Origin: Streptomyces sp. NBC_00287 | Lineage (GTDB): Bacteria > Actinomycetota > Actinomycetes > Streptomycetales > Streptomycetaceae | Direction: 5' to 3' | Assembly: GCF_036173105.1 (NCBI RefSeq) | Contig: NZ_CP108053.1 | Location: 7,688,001 to 7,752,000 of the forward strand | Length of the DNA: 64,000 bases | Shown here: one piece after another, positions 26,277 to 34,773 of the stretch | How positions within the stretch are numbered: the stretch's first letter is position 1 | Layout of the letters: every line of letters starts with the position of its first letter | Made by a program: the position numbers and the translations under genes | Notes under the pieces: generated by a model | Database searches by the model: none | What the model was told of the DNA's origin: nothing | Seen by the model: only the letters and a program-made list of their open reading frames with translations

Positions 26277-26504
26277 GTGGGGCTGGTCGGCGAAGTGCTG
26301 CTGCTGCCGTTCGCCCCGGTGCGCGGCAGCGCGTGGGTGATCGGACAGGTGCTGCACGAAGCCGAGCGCATCTACTACGACCCCGCCACGGTGCGGGGCG
26401 AACTAGCCCGTCTGGAAGAGCAGTTGGAGACGGGAGAGATCGACGAGGAGGAGTTCGACCGCCGTGAGGACGAACTCCTCGACAGGCTGGAGACGCCACG
26501 ATGA
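26277..26504 (+). CDS. gvpG: gas vesicle protein GvpG
   Basis: 75 residues from a GTG four bases after gvpF. MGLVGEVLLLPFAPVRGSAW then a coiled segment (LARLEEQLETGEIDEEEFDRREDELLDRL) are characteristic of GvpG, an essential small assembly protein. It overlaps gvpY by ATGA. Confidence 0.93.
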   Translation: MGLVGEVLLLPFAPVRGSAWVIGQVLHEAERIYYDPATVRGELARLEEQLETGEIDEEEFDRREDELLDRLETPR

Positions 26505-27172
26505 ACAGAGCGGGACTGGGCCTCGCCGTAGGGGCCGGATACCTCCTCGGAAGGACGAGGAAGCTGAAACTGGCGTTCGCCGTCGGCACGCTCGTGGCCG
26601 GCAAGCGCCTGCACCTGAGCCCGCGGACGCTCGCGGACCTGGCCTCCCGGCAACTGCTGGAGAACCCGCAGTTCAAGGAGATCGGGGACCAGTTGCGCGA
26701 GGACCTGCGCGGAGTCGGCAAGGCCGCCACCGGTGCGATGGTCGAGCGGCAGCTGGACGCGTTCGCGGACCGTCTGCACGGGCGTACCGCCGAGGTGCGT
26801 GACCGGCTGGCGGGCGTGGTGCCGGAAGCCGGTTACGAGGAGTACGAGGAGGAGTACGCGAACGAGGCCGAGGCCGAGGAGTACGACGAGGACGAGGCGG
26901 CGGGGTACGACGCGGACGAGGCCGACGAGGAGGCCGCCGAGCCGGAGCGCCGGGCACCGCGGAAGAAGGCGGCGCCCGCGAAGAAGGCGGCGGCGAAGAA
27001 GGCGGCCCCGGTGAAGAAGGCGGCGAAGAAGGCGGCTCCCGCCAAGAAGAAGGCACCGGCCGCCAGGACCGCGTCCGGAGGAAAGAAGGCCGCCCGCAAG
27101 GCCGTGACCAAGAAGGCGACAGCCGCCCGCAGCGCCCGCTCCCGTCTCCCGAAGGGCGGTGACGGGCGATGA
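26501..27172 (+). CDS. gvpY: actinobacterial gas vesicle accessory protein GvpY
   Basis: 223 residues. An N-terminal hydrophobic stretch (GLGLAVGAGYLLGR) and a helical region are followed by a very acidic block (about 108-148, Glu/Asp/Tyr-rich) and then a Lys/Ala/Pro-rich tail of repeated KKAAPAKKAA type to the end. Automatic annotation tends to call such tails histone- or primase-like; position between gvpG and gvpZ identifies it as GvpY. The charged tails may hold the Gvp proteins together or bind nucleic acid; neither is shown. Confidence 0.85.
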   Translation: MNRAGLGLAVGAGYLLGRTRKLKLAFAVGTLVAGKRLHLSPRTLADLASRQLLENPQFKEIGDQLREDLRGVGKAATGAMVERQLDAFADRLHGRTAEVRDRLAGVVPEAGYEEYEEEYANEAEAEEYDEDEAAGYDADEADEEAAEPERRAPRKKAAPAKKAAAKKAAPVKKAAKKAAPAKKKAPAARTASGGKKAARKAVTKKATAARSARSRLPKGGDGR

Positions 27173-28143
27173 CCGAGAACCTCGGACCCGCGAGTTCCCT
27201 GGCCCGCAGCGAGGCCGGTGAACGGCTCAAGGCGGAGCTTCAGGAGTATCTCGCCGTACAGGCCCAGCGCCTGCTGATCGGCGCCGGACGCAAGCTCGGC
27301 GAGACCACGCTGAAACTGAACGACATCGCCGAGGGCAAGAGCCCGGGCTTCGCCCGCCTCGCCCTCGACGGCGGCCGCAAGCTCGCGGAGGGCAAGGGGC
27401 CGCTGCGCAGCGCCCTGGAGATCGGCGCCTCACGCGCCAAGGAGAACGTGACCGAGGCGCTGCGCAACCTCGGCGGCAAGGGCGGGCGCAAGGGCGGGGC
27501 GGGCAAGAAGCCCACCGTCGTCATCGAGTACGCCGATGTCGGCGTACCGCTGCGCACCGCGTACGACCAGTGGACCCAGTACCAGGACTTCAGCTCCTTC
27601 GCCAAGGGCGTGCAGAGCGCGAACCGCGCCGACGACACCACCTCCGACTGGCGGCTGAAGATCTTCTGGTCCAGCCGCAGCTGGAAGGCACACACCACCG
27701 AACAGGTGCCGGACGACCGGATCGCCTGGACCTCGGAGGGCGCCAAGGGCACCACGAAGGGCGTCGTGTCCTTCCACCGGCTCGCCGACAACCTCACCCG
27801 CGTGCTGCTGGTGATCGAGTACTACCCCAAGGGGCTGTTCGAGAAGACCGGCAACCTCTGGCGCGCCCAGGGCCGCCGGGCCCGTCTGGACCTCAAGAAC
27901 TACGTCCGGTACGTCACGCTGAAGGGCGAGGCCGAGGAGGGCTGGCGCGGCGAGATCCGTGACGGTGAGGTCGTCGTCAGCCACGGGGACGCGGTCGCCG
28001 AGGAGGAGGACGAGGCGGAGGACCGCTACGAGGACGACAATGAGGAAGAGGCGGAGGAAGAAGAACCGGAGGAAGAAGAGGCGGAGAACGAGTACGAGAG
28101 CGAACCGGAGGACGCGTATGCCGACACCGGGAGCCGCCGATGA
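27169..28143 (+). CDS. gvpZ: gas vesicle accessory protein GvpZ, SRPBCC domain
   Basis: 324 residues. The N-terminal part is Lys-rich and helical. Residues about 118-255 form an SRPBCC/polyketide-cyclase-like domain (VIEYADVGVPLRTAYDQWTQYQDFSSFAKGV, HTTEQVPDDRIAWTSEG, GVVSFHRLADNLTRVLLVIEYYPKG). The last 60 residues are almost all Glu, Asp and Tyr. The fold usually binds a hydrophobic ligand. It overlaps gvpY and gvpJ by four bases each. Confidence 0.88.
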   Translation: MTENLGPASSLARSEAGERLKAELQEYLAVQAQRLLIGAGRKLGETTLKLNDIAEGKSPGFARLALDGGRKLAEGKGPLRSALEIGASRAKENVTEALRNLGGKGGRKGGAGKKPTVVIEYADVGVPLRTAYDQWTQYQDFSSFAKGVQSANRADDTTSDWRLKIFWSSRSWKAHTTEQVPDDRIAWTSEGAKGTTKGVVSFHRLADNLTRVLLVIEYYPKGLFEKTGNLWRAQGRRARLDLKNYVRYVTLKGEAEEGWRGEIRDGEVVVSHGDAVAEEEDEAEDRYEDDNEEEAEEEEPEEEEAENEYESEPEDAYADTGSRR

Positions 28144-28463
28144 CGACCCCCGGCCGGCTCCCCGAGCCCTACGGTCAGGGTGGCGGCGCCAACCTCGCCG
28201 ACATCCTGGAGCGCGTCCTCGACAAGGGCGTGATCATCGCGGGTGACATCCGGATCAACCTTCTCGACATCGAACTGCTCACCGTCAAACTGCGTCTGAT
28301 CGTCGCCTCCGTCGACAAGGCGCGGGAGATGGGCATCGACTGGTGGGAGGACGATCCGGCGCTGTCCTCGCGGGCCCGGCGCGACGAACTCGCCCGGGAG
28401 AACGCCGAGTTGCGCGAGCGGCTGGCCCAACTGGAGCCCGGCCGCGCACAGGAGGAGGCCTGA
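28140..28463 (+). CDS. gvpJ: gas vesicle minor structural protein GvpJ
   Basis: 107 residues with a GvpA-like core (NLADILERVLDKGVIIAGDIRINLLDIELLTVKLRLIVASVDKA) ending in the motif WWEDDPAL and a short coiled tail. The DW-WEDDP end distinguishes GvpJ from GvpA. It is thought to cap or nucleate the vesicle tips. Confidence 0.9.
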   Translation: MTTPGRLPEPYGQGGGANLADILERVLDKGVIIAGDIRINLLDIELLTVKLRLIVASVDKAREMGIDWWEDDPALSSRARRDELARENAELRERLAQLEPGRAQEEA

Positions 28464-29269
28464 TGCCCGGACTGCGCTATGTGTACGCCGTCTGCCGCCC
28501 CTTCCGGTCGGCCCTCCAGTCCCAGCTCACCGGGGTCGGCGGACAGCCGCCTCGGCAGTTGACGCACCACGGTCTGATCGCCGTCTACAGCGTCGTACCG
28601 GAACGGGACTTCGCCGAGGAGCCGCTGCGCGCCCATCTGGAGGACCTGGACTGGCTCACCGCGACGGCCAGGGCCCACCAGGGCGTCATCGACGCGCTCA
28701 CCGTCGTCACCACCCCCCTCCCGCTGCGGCTCGCCACCGTCTTCCGCGACGACAGCGCCCTGCGCACGATGATGGAGTCCCGCGAGGAGTACTTCCTGCG
28801 CACCCTCGACCGGCTGCAGGGCCGGGTGGAATGGGGCGTGAAGGTCTACGTCGAACCCCCACCCGAGGAGACCGAGCCCCCCGCCGGAAAACCCGCGTCG
28901 GGCCGGGACTATCTGCGCCGCCGGCGCCTGCGCGCCCGCAATCATGAGCACACCTGGCAGGAGGCGACGGAATTCGCGGGACGCCTGCATGCGACGCTTT
29001 CCTCCTACGCGGAGGATTCCCGGCTGCACAATCCGCAGAGCTCGGCGCTTTCCGGTGCAGCGGGGCAGAACGTGCTCAACGCCGCCTATCTCGTGCCGCG
29101 CGGCGATTCCGAGGAATTCGTGGAACTGGTGGACCGCACGAAGGACGAGGCCCAGGGAATGCGCGTGGAACTCACCGGCCCCTGGGCGGCCTACTCCTTC
29201 ACCGGCGAGGACACGGACGAGGACACGGACGAGGACACGGACGAGGAGACGGGGGACAAGGGCCCGTGA
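28463..29269 (+). CDS. gvpL: gas vesicle protein GvpL
   Basis: 268 residues, second GvpF/L-family member: LRYVYAVCRPF at the start, LTHHGLIAVYSVVPERDFAEEPLRAHLEDLDWLTATARAHQGVIDALT, and a closing MRVELTGPWAAYSFTGE. A run of four Asp-Thr-Asp-Glu repeats (about 29206-29245) follows. Its first base is the last base of the gvpJ stop. Confidence 0.92.
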   Translation: MPGLRYVYAVCRPFRSALQSQLTGVGGQPPRQLTHHGLIAVYSVVPERDFAEEPLRAHLEDLDWLTATARAHQGVIDALTVVTTPLPLRLATVFRDDSALRTMMESREEYFLRTLDRLQGRVEWGVKVYVEPPPEETEPPAGKPASGRDYLRRRRLRARNHEHTWQEATEFAGRLHATLSSYAEDSRLHNPQSSALSGAAGQNVLNAAYLVPRGDSEEFVELVDRTKDEAQGMRVELTGPWAAYSFTGEDTDEDTDEDTDEETGDKGP

Positions 29270-29454
29270 CCGTCATAGAACGCCGCGAGGTCGCCCTGGT
29301 GGACCTCCTGGACCGGCTGCTGGCCGGCGGGGTCGTCATCACCGGCGACATCACTTTGCGCATCGCAGACGTCGACCTCGTCCGCATCGACCTCAATGCG
29401 CTGATCAGCTCCGTGAACGCGAATGTCCCCTCGCCCTTCGGGGAGCCGATGTGA
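29266..29454 (+). CDS. gvpS: gas vesicle protein GvpS
   Basis: 62 residues, the shortest GvpA-family member here: VALVDLLDRLLAGGVVITGDITLRIADVDLVRIDLNALISSVN. Such short GvpA/J-like proteins are called GvpS in actinobacteria. GTG start overlapping gvpL; stop overlaps gvpK. Confidence 0.9.
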   Translation: MTVIERREVALVDLLDRLLAGGVVITGDITLRIADVDLVRIDLNALISSVNANVPSPFGEPM

Positions 29455-29732
29455 GCGCACGCAACCGGCTCGACCTCGACCCCGACACCGTGGAACGCGA
29501 TCTCGTCAAGCTGGTCCTCACCGTGGTGGAACTGCTGCGCCAGCTCATGGAGCGCCAGGCGCTGCGCCGCTGCGACGAGGGCGGTCTCAGTGAGGAGCAG
29601 GAGGAGCGGATCGGGCTCACGCTGATGCTGCTCGACGAGCGGATGACCGAGTTGCGCGAGCGGTACGGACTGCGGCCCGAGGACCTCAATCTGGACCTCG
29701 GGCCGCTCGGACCGCTGCTGCCCCGGGACTGA
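29451..29732 (+). CDS. gvpK: gas vesicle protein GvpK
   Basis: 93 residues: RLDLDPDTVERDLVKLVLTVVELLRQLMERQALRRCDEGGLSEEQEERIGLTLMLLDERM is diagnostic of GvpK, an assembly protein. GTG start inside the gvpS stop. It ends the operon; the next gene is convergent. Confidence 0.93.
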   Translation: MSARNRLDLDPDTVERDLVKLVLTVVELLRQLMERQALRRCDEGGLSEEQEERIGLTLMLLDERMTELRERYGLRPEDLNLDLGPLGPLLPRD

Positions 29733-29747
29733 CATTCCCGGGCGCTC

Positions 29748-29918
29748 TCACCACCTGTACCAGCGGCCCCTGCCCCCGGCGGCCGTCGTGCCGCGCACCA
29801 GGAATCCCAGCAGCCACAGCACGAGAACTATCACCGCGATCCACCAGAGCAAATCCAACGCGAATCCGGCACCGAAGAGAATCAGCGCCAAAAGCAGTAC
29901 CAGCAGAATAGGAACCAT
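29748..29918 (-). CDS. small hydrophobic membrane protein (lmo0937/DUF5670-like)
   Basis: 56 residues, two hydrophobic spans (about 3-19 and 22-41) with a Gly/Arg/Trp tail. A strong AAAGGAGGT site lies 8 bases before the ATG, so it is probably real and well translated. Such short proteins are widespread stress-associated membrane peptides of unknown function. Confidence 0.75.
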   Translation of the reverse strand: MVPILLVLLLALILFGAGFALDLLWWIAVIVLVLWLLGFLVRGTTAAGGRGRWYRW

Positions 29919-29961
29919 AGTGTGAGACCTCCTTTCGGCCGGGTTACCAGAAATCCGGATT

Positions 29962-30783
29962 TCAGCCGTCCTTACGGCACAGGATTTCCCCGTGCAGCAC
30001 GCTGAACCAGCCGTCCTCCCGCGCGCCCCACTCCCGCCACGCGTCCGCCACCGCACGCAGTTGCTCCTCGGAGGCGTGACCGCCCTCGACGGCCCGCTCC
30101 GCGTACGCCGAGGCCAGGGTGCGGTCCGCCCACAGCCCGCTCCACCAGGCCCGCTCCTCGGCGGAGGCGAAGGTCCAGGTGGCCGAGGTGGCCGTGATGT
30201 CGGTCAGGCCCGCCTGGAGCGCCCAGGACTTCAGCCGCCGCCCGGCGTCCGGCTCACCGCCGTTGGCGCGGGCCACCCGCCGGTACAGGTCCAGCCAGTC
30301 GTCCATTCCCCGGGACGCCGGGTACCAGGTCATGGCCGCGTAGTCCGAGTCGCGGACCGCGATGAACCCGCCCGGCTTCGTCACCCGCCTCATCTCGCGC
30401 AGCGCCCGCACCGGGTCGCCGACGTGCTGGAGCACCTGGTGGGCGTGGACCACGCAGAAGGTGTCGTCCGGGAAGTCCAGCGCGTGCACGTCGGCGACCG
30501 CGAAGTCCACGTTGCCCAGGCCCCGTACGGCGGCCGTGGCGCGGGCCTGCTCCAGGATGCCCGGCGCGTGGTCGACTCCGGTGACATGGCCGTCCGGCAC
30601 CAGCGCCGCCAGATCGGCGGTGATGGTGCCGGGCCCGCAGCCGATGTCCAGGATCCTCATGTGCGGCTCGAGCGAATCCAGCAGGTAGGCCGCGGAGTTG
30701 GCGGCGGTGCGCCAGGTGTGCGAGCGCAGCACCGACTCATGGTGTCCATGCGTGTATACGGCGGTCTCACGCGGCTTCGACAT
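29962..30783 (-). CDS. class I SAM-dependent methyltransferase (UbiE/MenG-like)
   Basis: 273 residues. THGHHESVLRSHTWRTAANSAAYL near the N-terminus and motif I ILDIGCGPGTITADLA near 44-58 are seen, then DFPDDTFCVVHAHQVLQHV and REMRRVTKPGGF. This pattern is common to small-molecule methyltransferases; substrate unknown. Confidence 0.88.
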   Translation of the reverse strand: MSKPRETAVYTHGHHESVLRSHTWRTAANSAAYLLDSLEPHMRILDIGCGPGTITADLAALVPDGHVTGVDHAPGILEQARATAAVRGLGNVDFAVADVHALDFPDDTFCVVHAHQVLQHVGDPVRALREMRRVTKPGGFIAVRDSDYAAMTWYPASRGMDDWLDLYRRVARANGGEPDAGRRLKSWALQAGLTDITATSATWTFASAEERAWWSGLWADRTLASAYAERAVEGGHASEEQLRAVADAWREWGAREDGWFSVLHGEILCRKDG

Positions 30784-30875
30784 GGTGTTCCCCCTCGTCT
30801 CGTCGTGGTGGCGCCACCGTACGCCCGCATGTCGAATAATGAGACCCGTGTTTTACATTCTGGACTGACGGGGGG

Positions 30876-32369
30876 TCAGTGCCCGGGCAGTGGCCGGTAG
30901 ACGGTCAGCGCCTCCGGCAGCTTCTCCAGCGTCACCTCGTCCTCCACCTCGGTGACTTCGCCGTCGTAGGCGAGCAGCGAGTGCGGGGCGACGCCGGTCA
31001 GGCGCAGTCGGCCGACCTGGACCGCCGCATGGGCGGGGGAGCGGGTCAGCGGGCCCGCGACGGCGGCCGCCAGCAGCCGGACCGCGGGGCGGCGGCCGCC
31101 GTGCACGACCCGTACGTCCAGGACGCCGTCGGCGAGGTCGACCCGGCGGCCGGGGGTCAGGCCCATCCGGTGGTAGGTGCCGTTCCCGGCGAACAGCAGC
31201 CAGAGCGGCCGGGTGGAGGTGCCCAGCCTCGCCTCCAGCGGATGCCCGTCGGTGCGCAGGACGCGCAGGGAGGCGAGCACGCCGGCCGGCCAGGCGCCGA
31301 TCCGGTGCGACCAGCGGTCCCGCTCCCGCACCAGCTCCGGATACATGCCCATGCTGCACGTGTTGAGGAAGACGCCCCGCCGCACACCGCAGCGGAACTG
31401 GCCCACGTCCACCCGCACGGCATGCCCGCGCACCAGCGCCCGGGTCAGATCGCGTACGTCCTCCACGCCCAGGTCGTAGGCGAAGTGGTTGAGCGTGCCG
31501 CCGGGCAGGACCGCGAGCGGCAGCCCGTGCCGCAGGGCGACCTCGGCGCCGGTGTTCACCGTGCCGTCCCCGCCGCACACCCCGAGCACCCGCGCGCGGG
31601 CCGCCGCCTTCTCCAACTCCGCCCGCACCTCCCGGGGTTCGCACTCCACTACCTCGGCCTGCGGCAGTACGTCCAGCAGCGTGCGGACCCGGTCGGCGGT
31701 GCCCGAGGCGGTGTTCGCCACCAGGACCAGACCCTCGCCCTCGGTCAGCACCGGGACCTCGGCGCGCGGCCGGGCCGGCGGGCGGAGCTGGGCGCGGGTC
31801 GGCACCAGGCCCCGTACGGCGAACGCGGCGCCCGCGCCGAGGAGCGCACCCGCCAGTACATCGCTCGGGAAGTGGACGCCGGTGTAGACCCGGGACAGCG
31901 CCACCGACCAGGCGACCGGCGCCACCGCGGCCCCCCAGGCGGGCGACTCCAGCGCGACTCCGGTCGCGAACGCGGCCGCCGACGCGGAGTGACCGGACGG
32001 GAACGAGGTGGTGATCGGCTGCCGCTTCAGCTGCCGCACCAGCGGTACGGGGTCCAGGACCGGCCGGGGCCGGCGCACCGAGCGCTTGCCGAGCGTGTTG
32101 ATCGTCAGTGAGGCGAGGCTGAGCGAGGCGAGGCCGCGGACGGCCGCCCGGCGGGCCCGCGGGGTACGGGTCACCGTCATGAAGGCGCCCGCCGCGAACC
32201 ACAGCACGCCGTGGTTCGCGCTCCGGGTCAGCCGGGGCAGCACGCGCTCGGCGCCGGGCCAGTGCTGCTCGGCGGCGAACTCGAAGAGTCGGAAGTCGAG
32301 AGCGAGGAGCCGGTCCCGCAGCAGATGGCGGCCCGGCTTCGGCAGAGTGAGGTCCACATCAGGGCTCAT
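30876..32369 (-). CDS. fusion of PAP2 phosphatase and diacylglycerol-kinase-like domains
   Basis: 497 residues. The N-terminal PAP2 domain carries all three phosphatase motifs: KRSVRRPRP (95-103), PSGH (124-127) and SRVYTGVHFPSD (159-170). The C-terminal half (from about 220) is a DAGK/sphingosine-kinase-like catalytic domain with GGDGTVNTGAEVAL and PGGTLNHFAYDL. Such actinobacterial fusions act on membrane lipids, dephosphorylating and phosphorylating polyprenyl or glycerolipids. The ATG after AGGG was chosen over an upstream extension. A GGGTAC lies 11 bp upstream but lacks a matching -35. Confidence 0.92.
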   Translation of the reverse strand: MSPDVDLTLPKPGRHLLRDRLLALDFRLFEFAAEQHWPGAERVLPRLTRSANHGVLWFAAGAFMTVTRTPRARRAAVRGLASLSLASLTINTLGKRSVRRPRPVLDPVPLVRQLKRQPITTSFPSGHSASAAAFATGVALESPAWGAAVAPVAWSVALSRVYTGVHFPSDVLAGALLGAGAAFAVRGLVPTRAQLRPPARPRAEVPVLTEGEGLVLVANTASGTADRVRTLLDVLPQAEVVECEPREVRAELEKAAARARVLGVCGGDGTVNTGAEVALRHGLPLAVLPGGTLNHFAYDLGVEDVRDLTRALVRGHAVRVDVGQFRCGVRRGVFLNTCSMGMYPELVRERDRWSHRIGAWPAGVLASLRVLRTDGHPLEARLGTSTRPLWLLFAGNGTYHRMGLTPGRRVDLADGVLDVRVVHGGRRPAVRLLAAAVAGPLTRSPAHAAVQVGRLRLTGVAPHSLLAYDGEVTEVEDEVTLEKLPEALTVYRPLPGH

Positions 32370-32430
32370 AGGGTCACGGGTACCCTGAAGTGGCTGTTTC
32401 TTGTCCGGTCCCGTCCCCGGAGGGCCCTTG

Positions 32431-33087
32431 ATGCGCCTGCTCCTCGTCCGCCACGGCCAGACCCCCACCAACGTCGACTACCTGCTGGACACCGCCGTCC
32501 CGGGACCAGGTCTGACCGAACTCGGCGAGGCCCAGGCGGCCGCGCTCCCCGAGGCGCTCACCGGCGAGGACATCGAGGCCCTGTACGTCTCCACCCTCCT
32601 GCGCACCCAGCTCACCGCCGCCCCGCTGGCCGCGGCGCGCGGACTCGACGTGATCGTGCGGGACGGCATCAGGGAGATCACCGCCGGGGACCTGGAGATG
32701 CTGCCCGGCGACACGGAGAAGGGCGAGCTGTACATGCGTACGGCGTTCTCCTGGGCGGCCGGTGACCACGAGCTGCGGATGCCCGGGGGCGAGAGCGGCG
32801 CGGAGTTCCTCGGCCGGTACGACGCGGTGATAGCGGAGGCCGCGAAGAGCGGCGTCGGCACGGTCGCGATGGTCAGCCACGGCGCGGCCATCCGTACCTG
32901 GACGGCGGCCCGCGCGGACAACGTGGACATCGCCTTCGCCGCCGCGCACCGGCTGGACAACACCGGTGTGGTGGTCCTGGAGGGCTCGCCGTCCGACGGC
33001 TTCAAGGCGCTGTCGTGGGCGGGCGCGAGCGTGGCGCCGGCGGGCGAGGGCGGCCCGACGGGCGAGCCGCTGGACGAAGCCGAATAA
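32431..33087 (+). CDS. histidine phosphatase (phosphoglycerate mutase superfamily)
   Basis: 218 residues with RHGQTPTN at 7-14 (catalytic His8), an ESGAEF acid site near 122 and the second catalytic His in VSHGAAIR near 151. This is the acid-phosphatase-like branch. GGAGGG precedes the ATG. It stands between the divergent PAP2-kinase gene and the ABC-F gene. Confidence 0.92.
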   Translation: MRLLLVRHGQTPTNVDYLLDTAVPGPGLTELGEAQAAALPEALTGEDIEALYVSTLLRTQLTAAPLAAARGLDVIVRDGIREITAGDLEMLPGDTEKGELYMRTAFSWAAGDHELRMPGGESGAEFLGRYDAVIAEAAKSGVGTVAMVSHGAAIRTWTAARADNVDIAFAAAHRLDNTGVVVLEGSPSDGFKALSWAGASVAPAGEGGPTGEPLDEAE

Positions 33088-33129
33088 CGGTTTGCCGCTT
33101 TCCCCGGCCGACCCGCAGAATGCCACCTC

Positions 33130-34749
33130 ATGGGACATCTGGAAGCCGCGCACCTGGAGTACTACCTCCCCGACGGGAGGCCGCTGCTCGGCGATGTGTC
33201 CTTCCGGGTGGGCGAAGGGTCCGTGACGGCCCTGGTCGGCCCGAACGGCGCGGGCAAGACGACCCTGCTGCGGCTGATCTCCGGTGAGCTGAAACCGCAC
33301 GGCGGATCGGTCACGGTCAGTGGCGGGCTCGGAGTGATGCGCCAGTTCGTCGGGTCCGTACGGGACGAGACGACCGTAAGAGATCTGCTGGTGTCGGTCG
33401 CGCCGCCGCGCATCCAGGAGGCCGCGCAGGCGGTCGACGCCGCCGAGCACGGGATCATGACGGTCGACGACGAGGCGGCCCAGCTGAAGTACGCGCAGGC
33501 GCTCGCCGACTGGGCCGAGGTGCGCGGGTACGAGTCGGAGACGCTGTGGGACATGTGCACCATGGCCGCGCTGGGCGTGCCGTACGAGAAGGCGCAGTTC
33601 CGGCAGGTGCGGACGCTGTCCGGCGGTGAGCAGAAGCGGCTGGTGCTGGAGGCGCTGCTGCGCGGCACCGACGAGGTGCTGCTGCTCGACGAGCCGGACA
33701 ACTACCTGGACGTGCCGGGAAAGCGCTGGCTGGAGGAGCGCCTGAAGGAGACCCGTAAGACGGTCCTCTTCGTCTCCCACGACCGTGAACTCCTGGCCCG
33801 CGCCGCGGAGAAGATCGTCTCGGTCGAGCCCTCGCCGACGGGCGCGGACGCATGGATCCACGGCGGCGGCTTCGCCACGTACCACGAGGCGCGGCGGGAA
33901 CGCTTCGCCCGCTTCGAGGAGTTGCGCAGGCGCTGGGACGAGAAACACGCCCAGCTGAAGAAGCTGGTGCTGAATCTGCGGCAGGCCGCCACCATCAGCC
34001 ATGAGCTGGCCTCCCGTTACCAGGCCGCCCAGACCCGGCTGCGCAAGTTCGAGGAGGCGGGACCCCCGCCGGAGCCGCCGCGCGAGCAGGACATCAAGAT
34101 GCGCCTGAAGGGCGGCCGGACGGGTATCCGCGCGGTCACCTGCGCGGGCCTGGAGCTGACAGGCCTGATGAAGCCGTTCGACCTGGAGGTCTTCTACGGC
34201 GAGCGAGTGGCGGTCCTCGGCTCGAACGGCTCGGGGAAGTCGCACTTCCTGAGGCTGCTGGCCGGGGAGGAGGTGGCGCACACGGGCGCGTGGAAGCTGG
34301 GCGCGCGGGTCGTACCGGGCCACTTCGCCCAGACCCACGCCCACCCGGAACTGGCGGCCCGCACCCTGCTGGACATCCTGTGGAAGGAACACGCCCAGGA
34401 CCGCGGCGCGGCGATGTCCCGCCTGCGCCGCTACGAACTGACCCAACAGGCCGAACAGACCTTCGACCGCCTCTCGGGCGGCCAGCAGGCCCGCTTCCAG
34501 ATCCTCCTCCTGGAACTGGAAGGCGCAACGGCCCTCCTCCTGGACGAGCCGACGGACAACCTGGACCTGGAATCGGCGGAAGCCCTCCAGGAGGGATTGG
34601 AGGCCTTCGAGGGAACGGTCCTGGCAGTCACCCACGACCGCTGGTTCGCCCGCACGTTCGACCGCTATCTGGTCTTCGGCAGCGACGGCCGAGTACGGGA
34701 GACCGCGGAGCCGGTGTGGGACGAGCGCAGGGTGGAACGGGCACGCTAG
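33130..34749 (+). CDS. ABC-F family ATP-binding protein
   Basis: 539 residues with two nucleotide-binding domains and no membrane part. First: GPNGAGKTT (37-45), LSGGEQKRLVLEALL, LLLDEPDNYLD. A linker helix (about 255-315) matches the P-site tRNA-interaction motif region. Second: GSNGSGKSH, LSGGQQARFQILLLELEG, LLLDEPTDNLD. Such proteins act on ribosomes, relieving stalling or giving antibiotic resistance; which applies here is unknown. The 3' part has a different, C-rich third-position style, which runs into the next gene. Confidence 0.93.
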   Translation: MGHLEAAHLEYYLPDGRPLLGDVSFRVGEGSVTALVGPNGAGKTTLLRLISGELKPHGGSVTVSGGLGVMRQFVGSVRDETTVRDLLVSVAPPRIQEAAQAVDAAEHGIMTVDDEAAQLKYAQALADWAEVRGYESETLWDMCTMAALGVPYEKAQFRQVRTLSGGEQKRLVLEALLRGTDEVLLLDEPDNYLDVPGKRWLEERLKETRKTVLFVSHDRELLARAAEKIVSVEPSPTGADAWIHGGGFATYHEARRERFARFEELRRRWDEKHAQLKKLVLNLRQAATISHELASRYQAAQTRLRKFEEAGPPPEPPREQDIKMRLKGGRTGIRAVTCAGLELTGLMKPFDLEVFYGERVAVLGSNGSGKSHFLRLLAGEEVAHTGAWKLGARVVPGHFAQTHAHPELAARTLLDILWKEHAQDRGAAMSRLRRYELTQQAEQTFDRLSGGQQARFQILLLELEGATALLLDEPTDNLDLESAEALQEGLEAFEGTVLAVTHDRWFARTFDRYLVFGSDGRVRETAEPVWDERRVERAR

Positions 34750-34773
34750 CGGGTCCGGGGGACCCGTAGCTCC

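Noticed and set aside
26833..27111. Minus-strand hydrophobic frame opposite gvpY
   Set aside because: It is the complement of the AAG/GCG-rich tail of gvpY, which turns into Phe/Ala runs.
32378..32385. GGGTACCC between the PAP2-kinase and phosphatase genes
   Set aside because: Neither strand has a correctly spaced -35, and it lies only about ten bases from one ATG.
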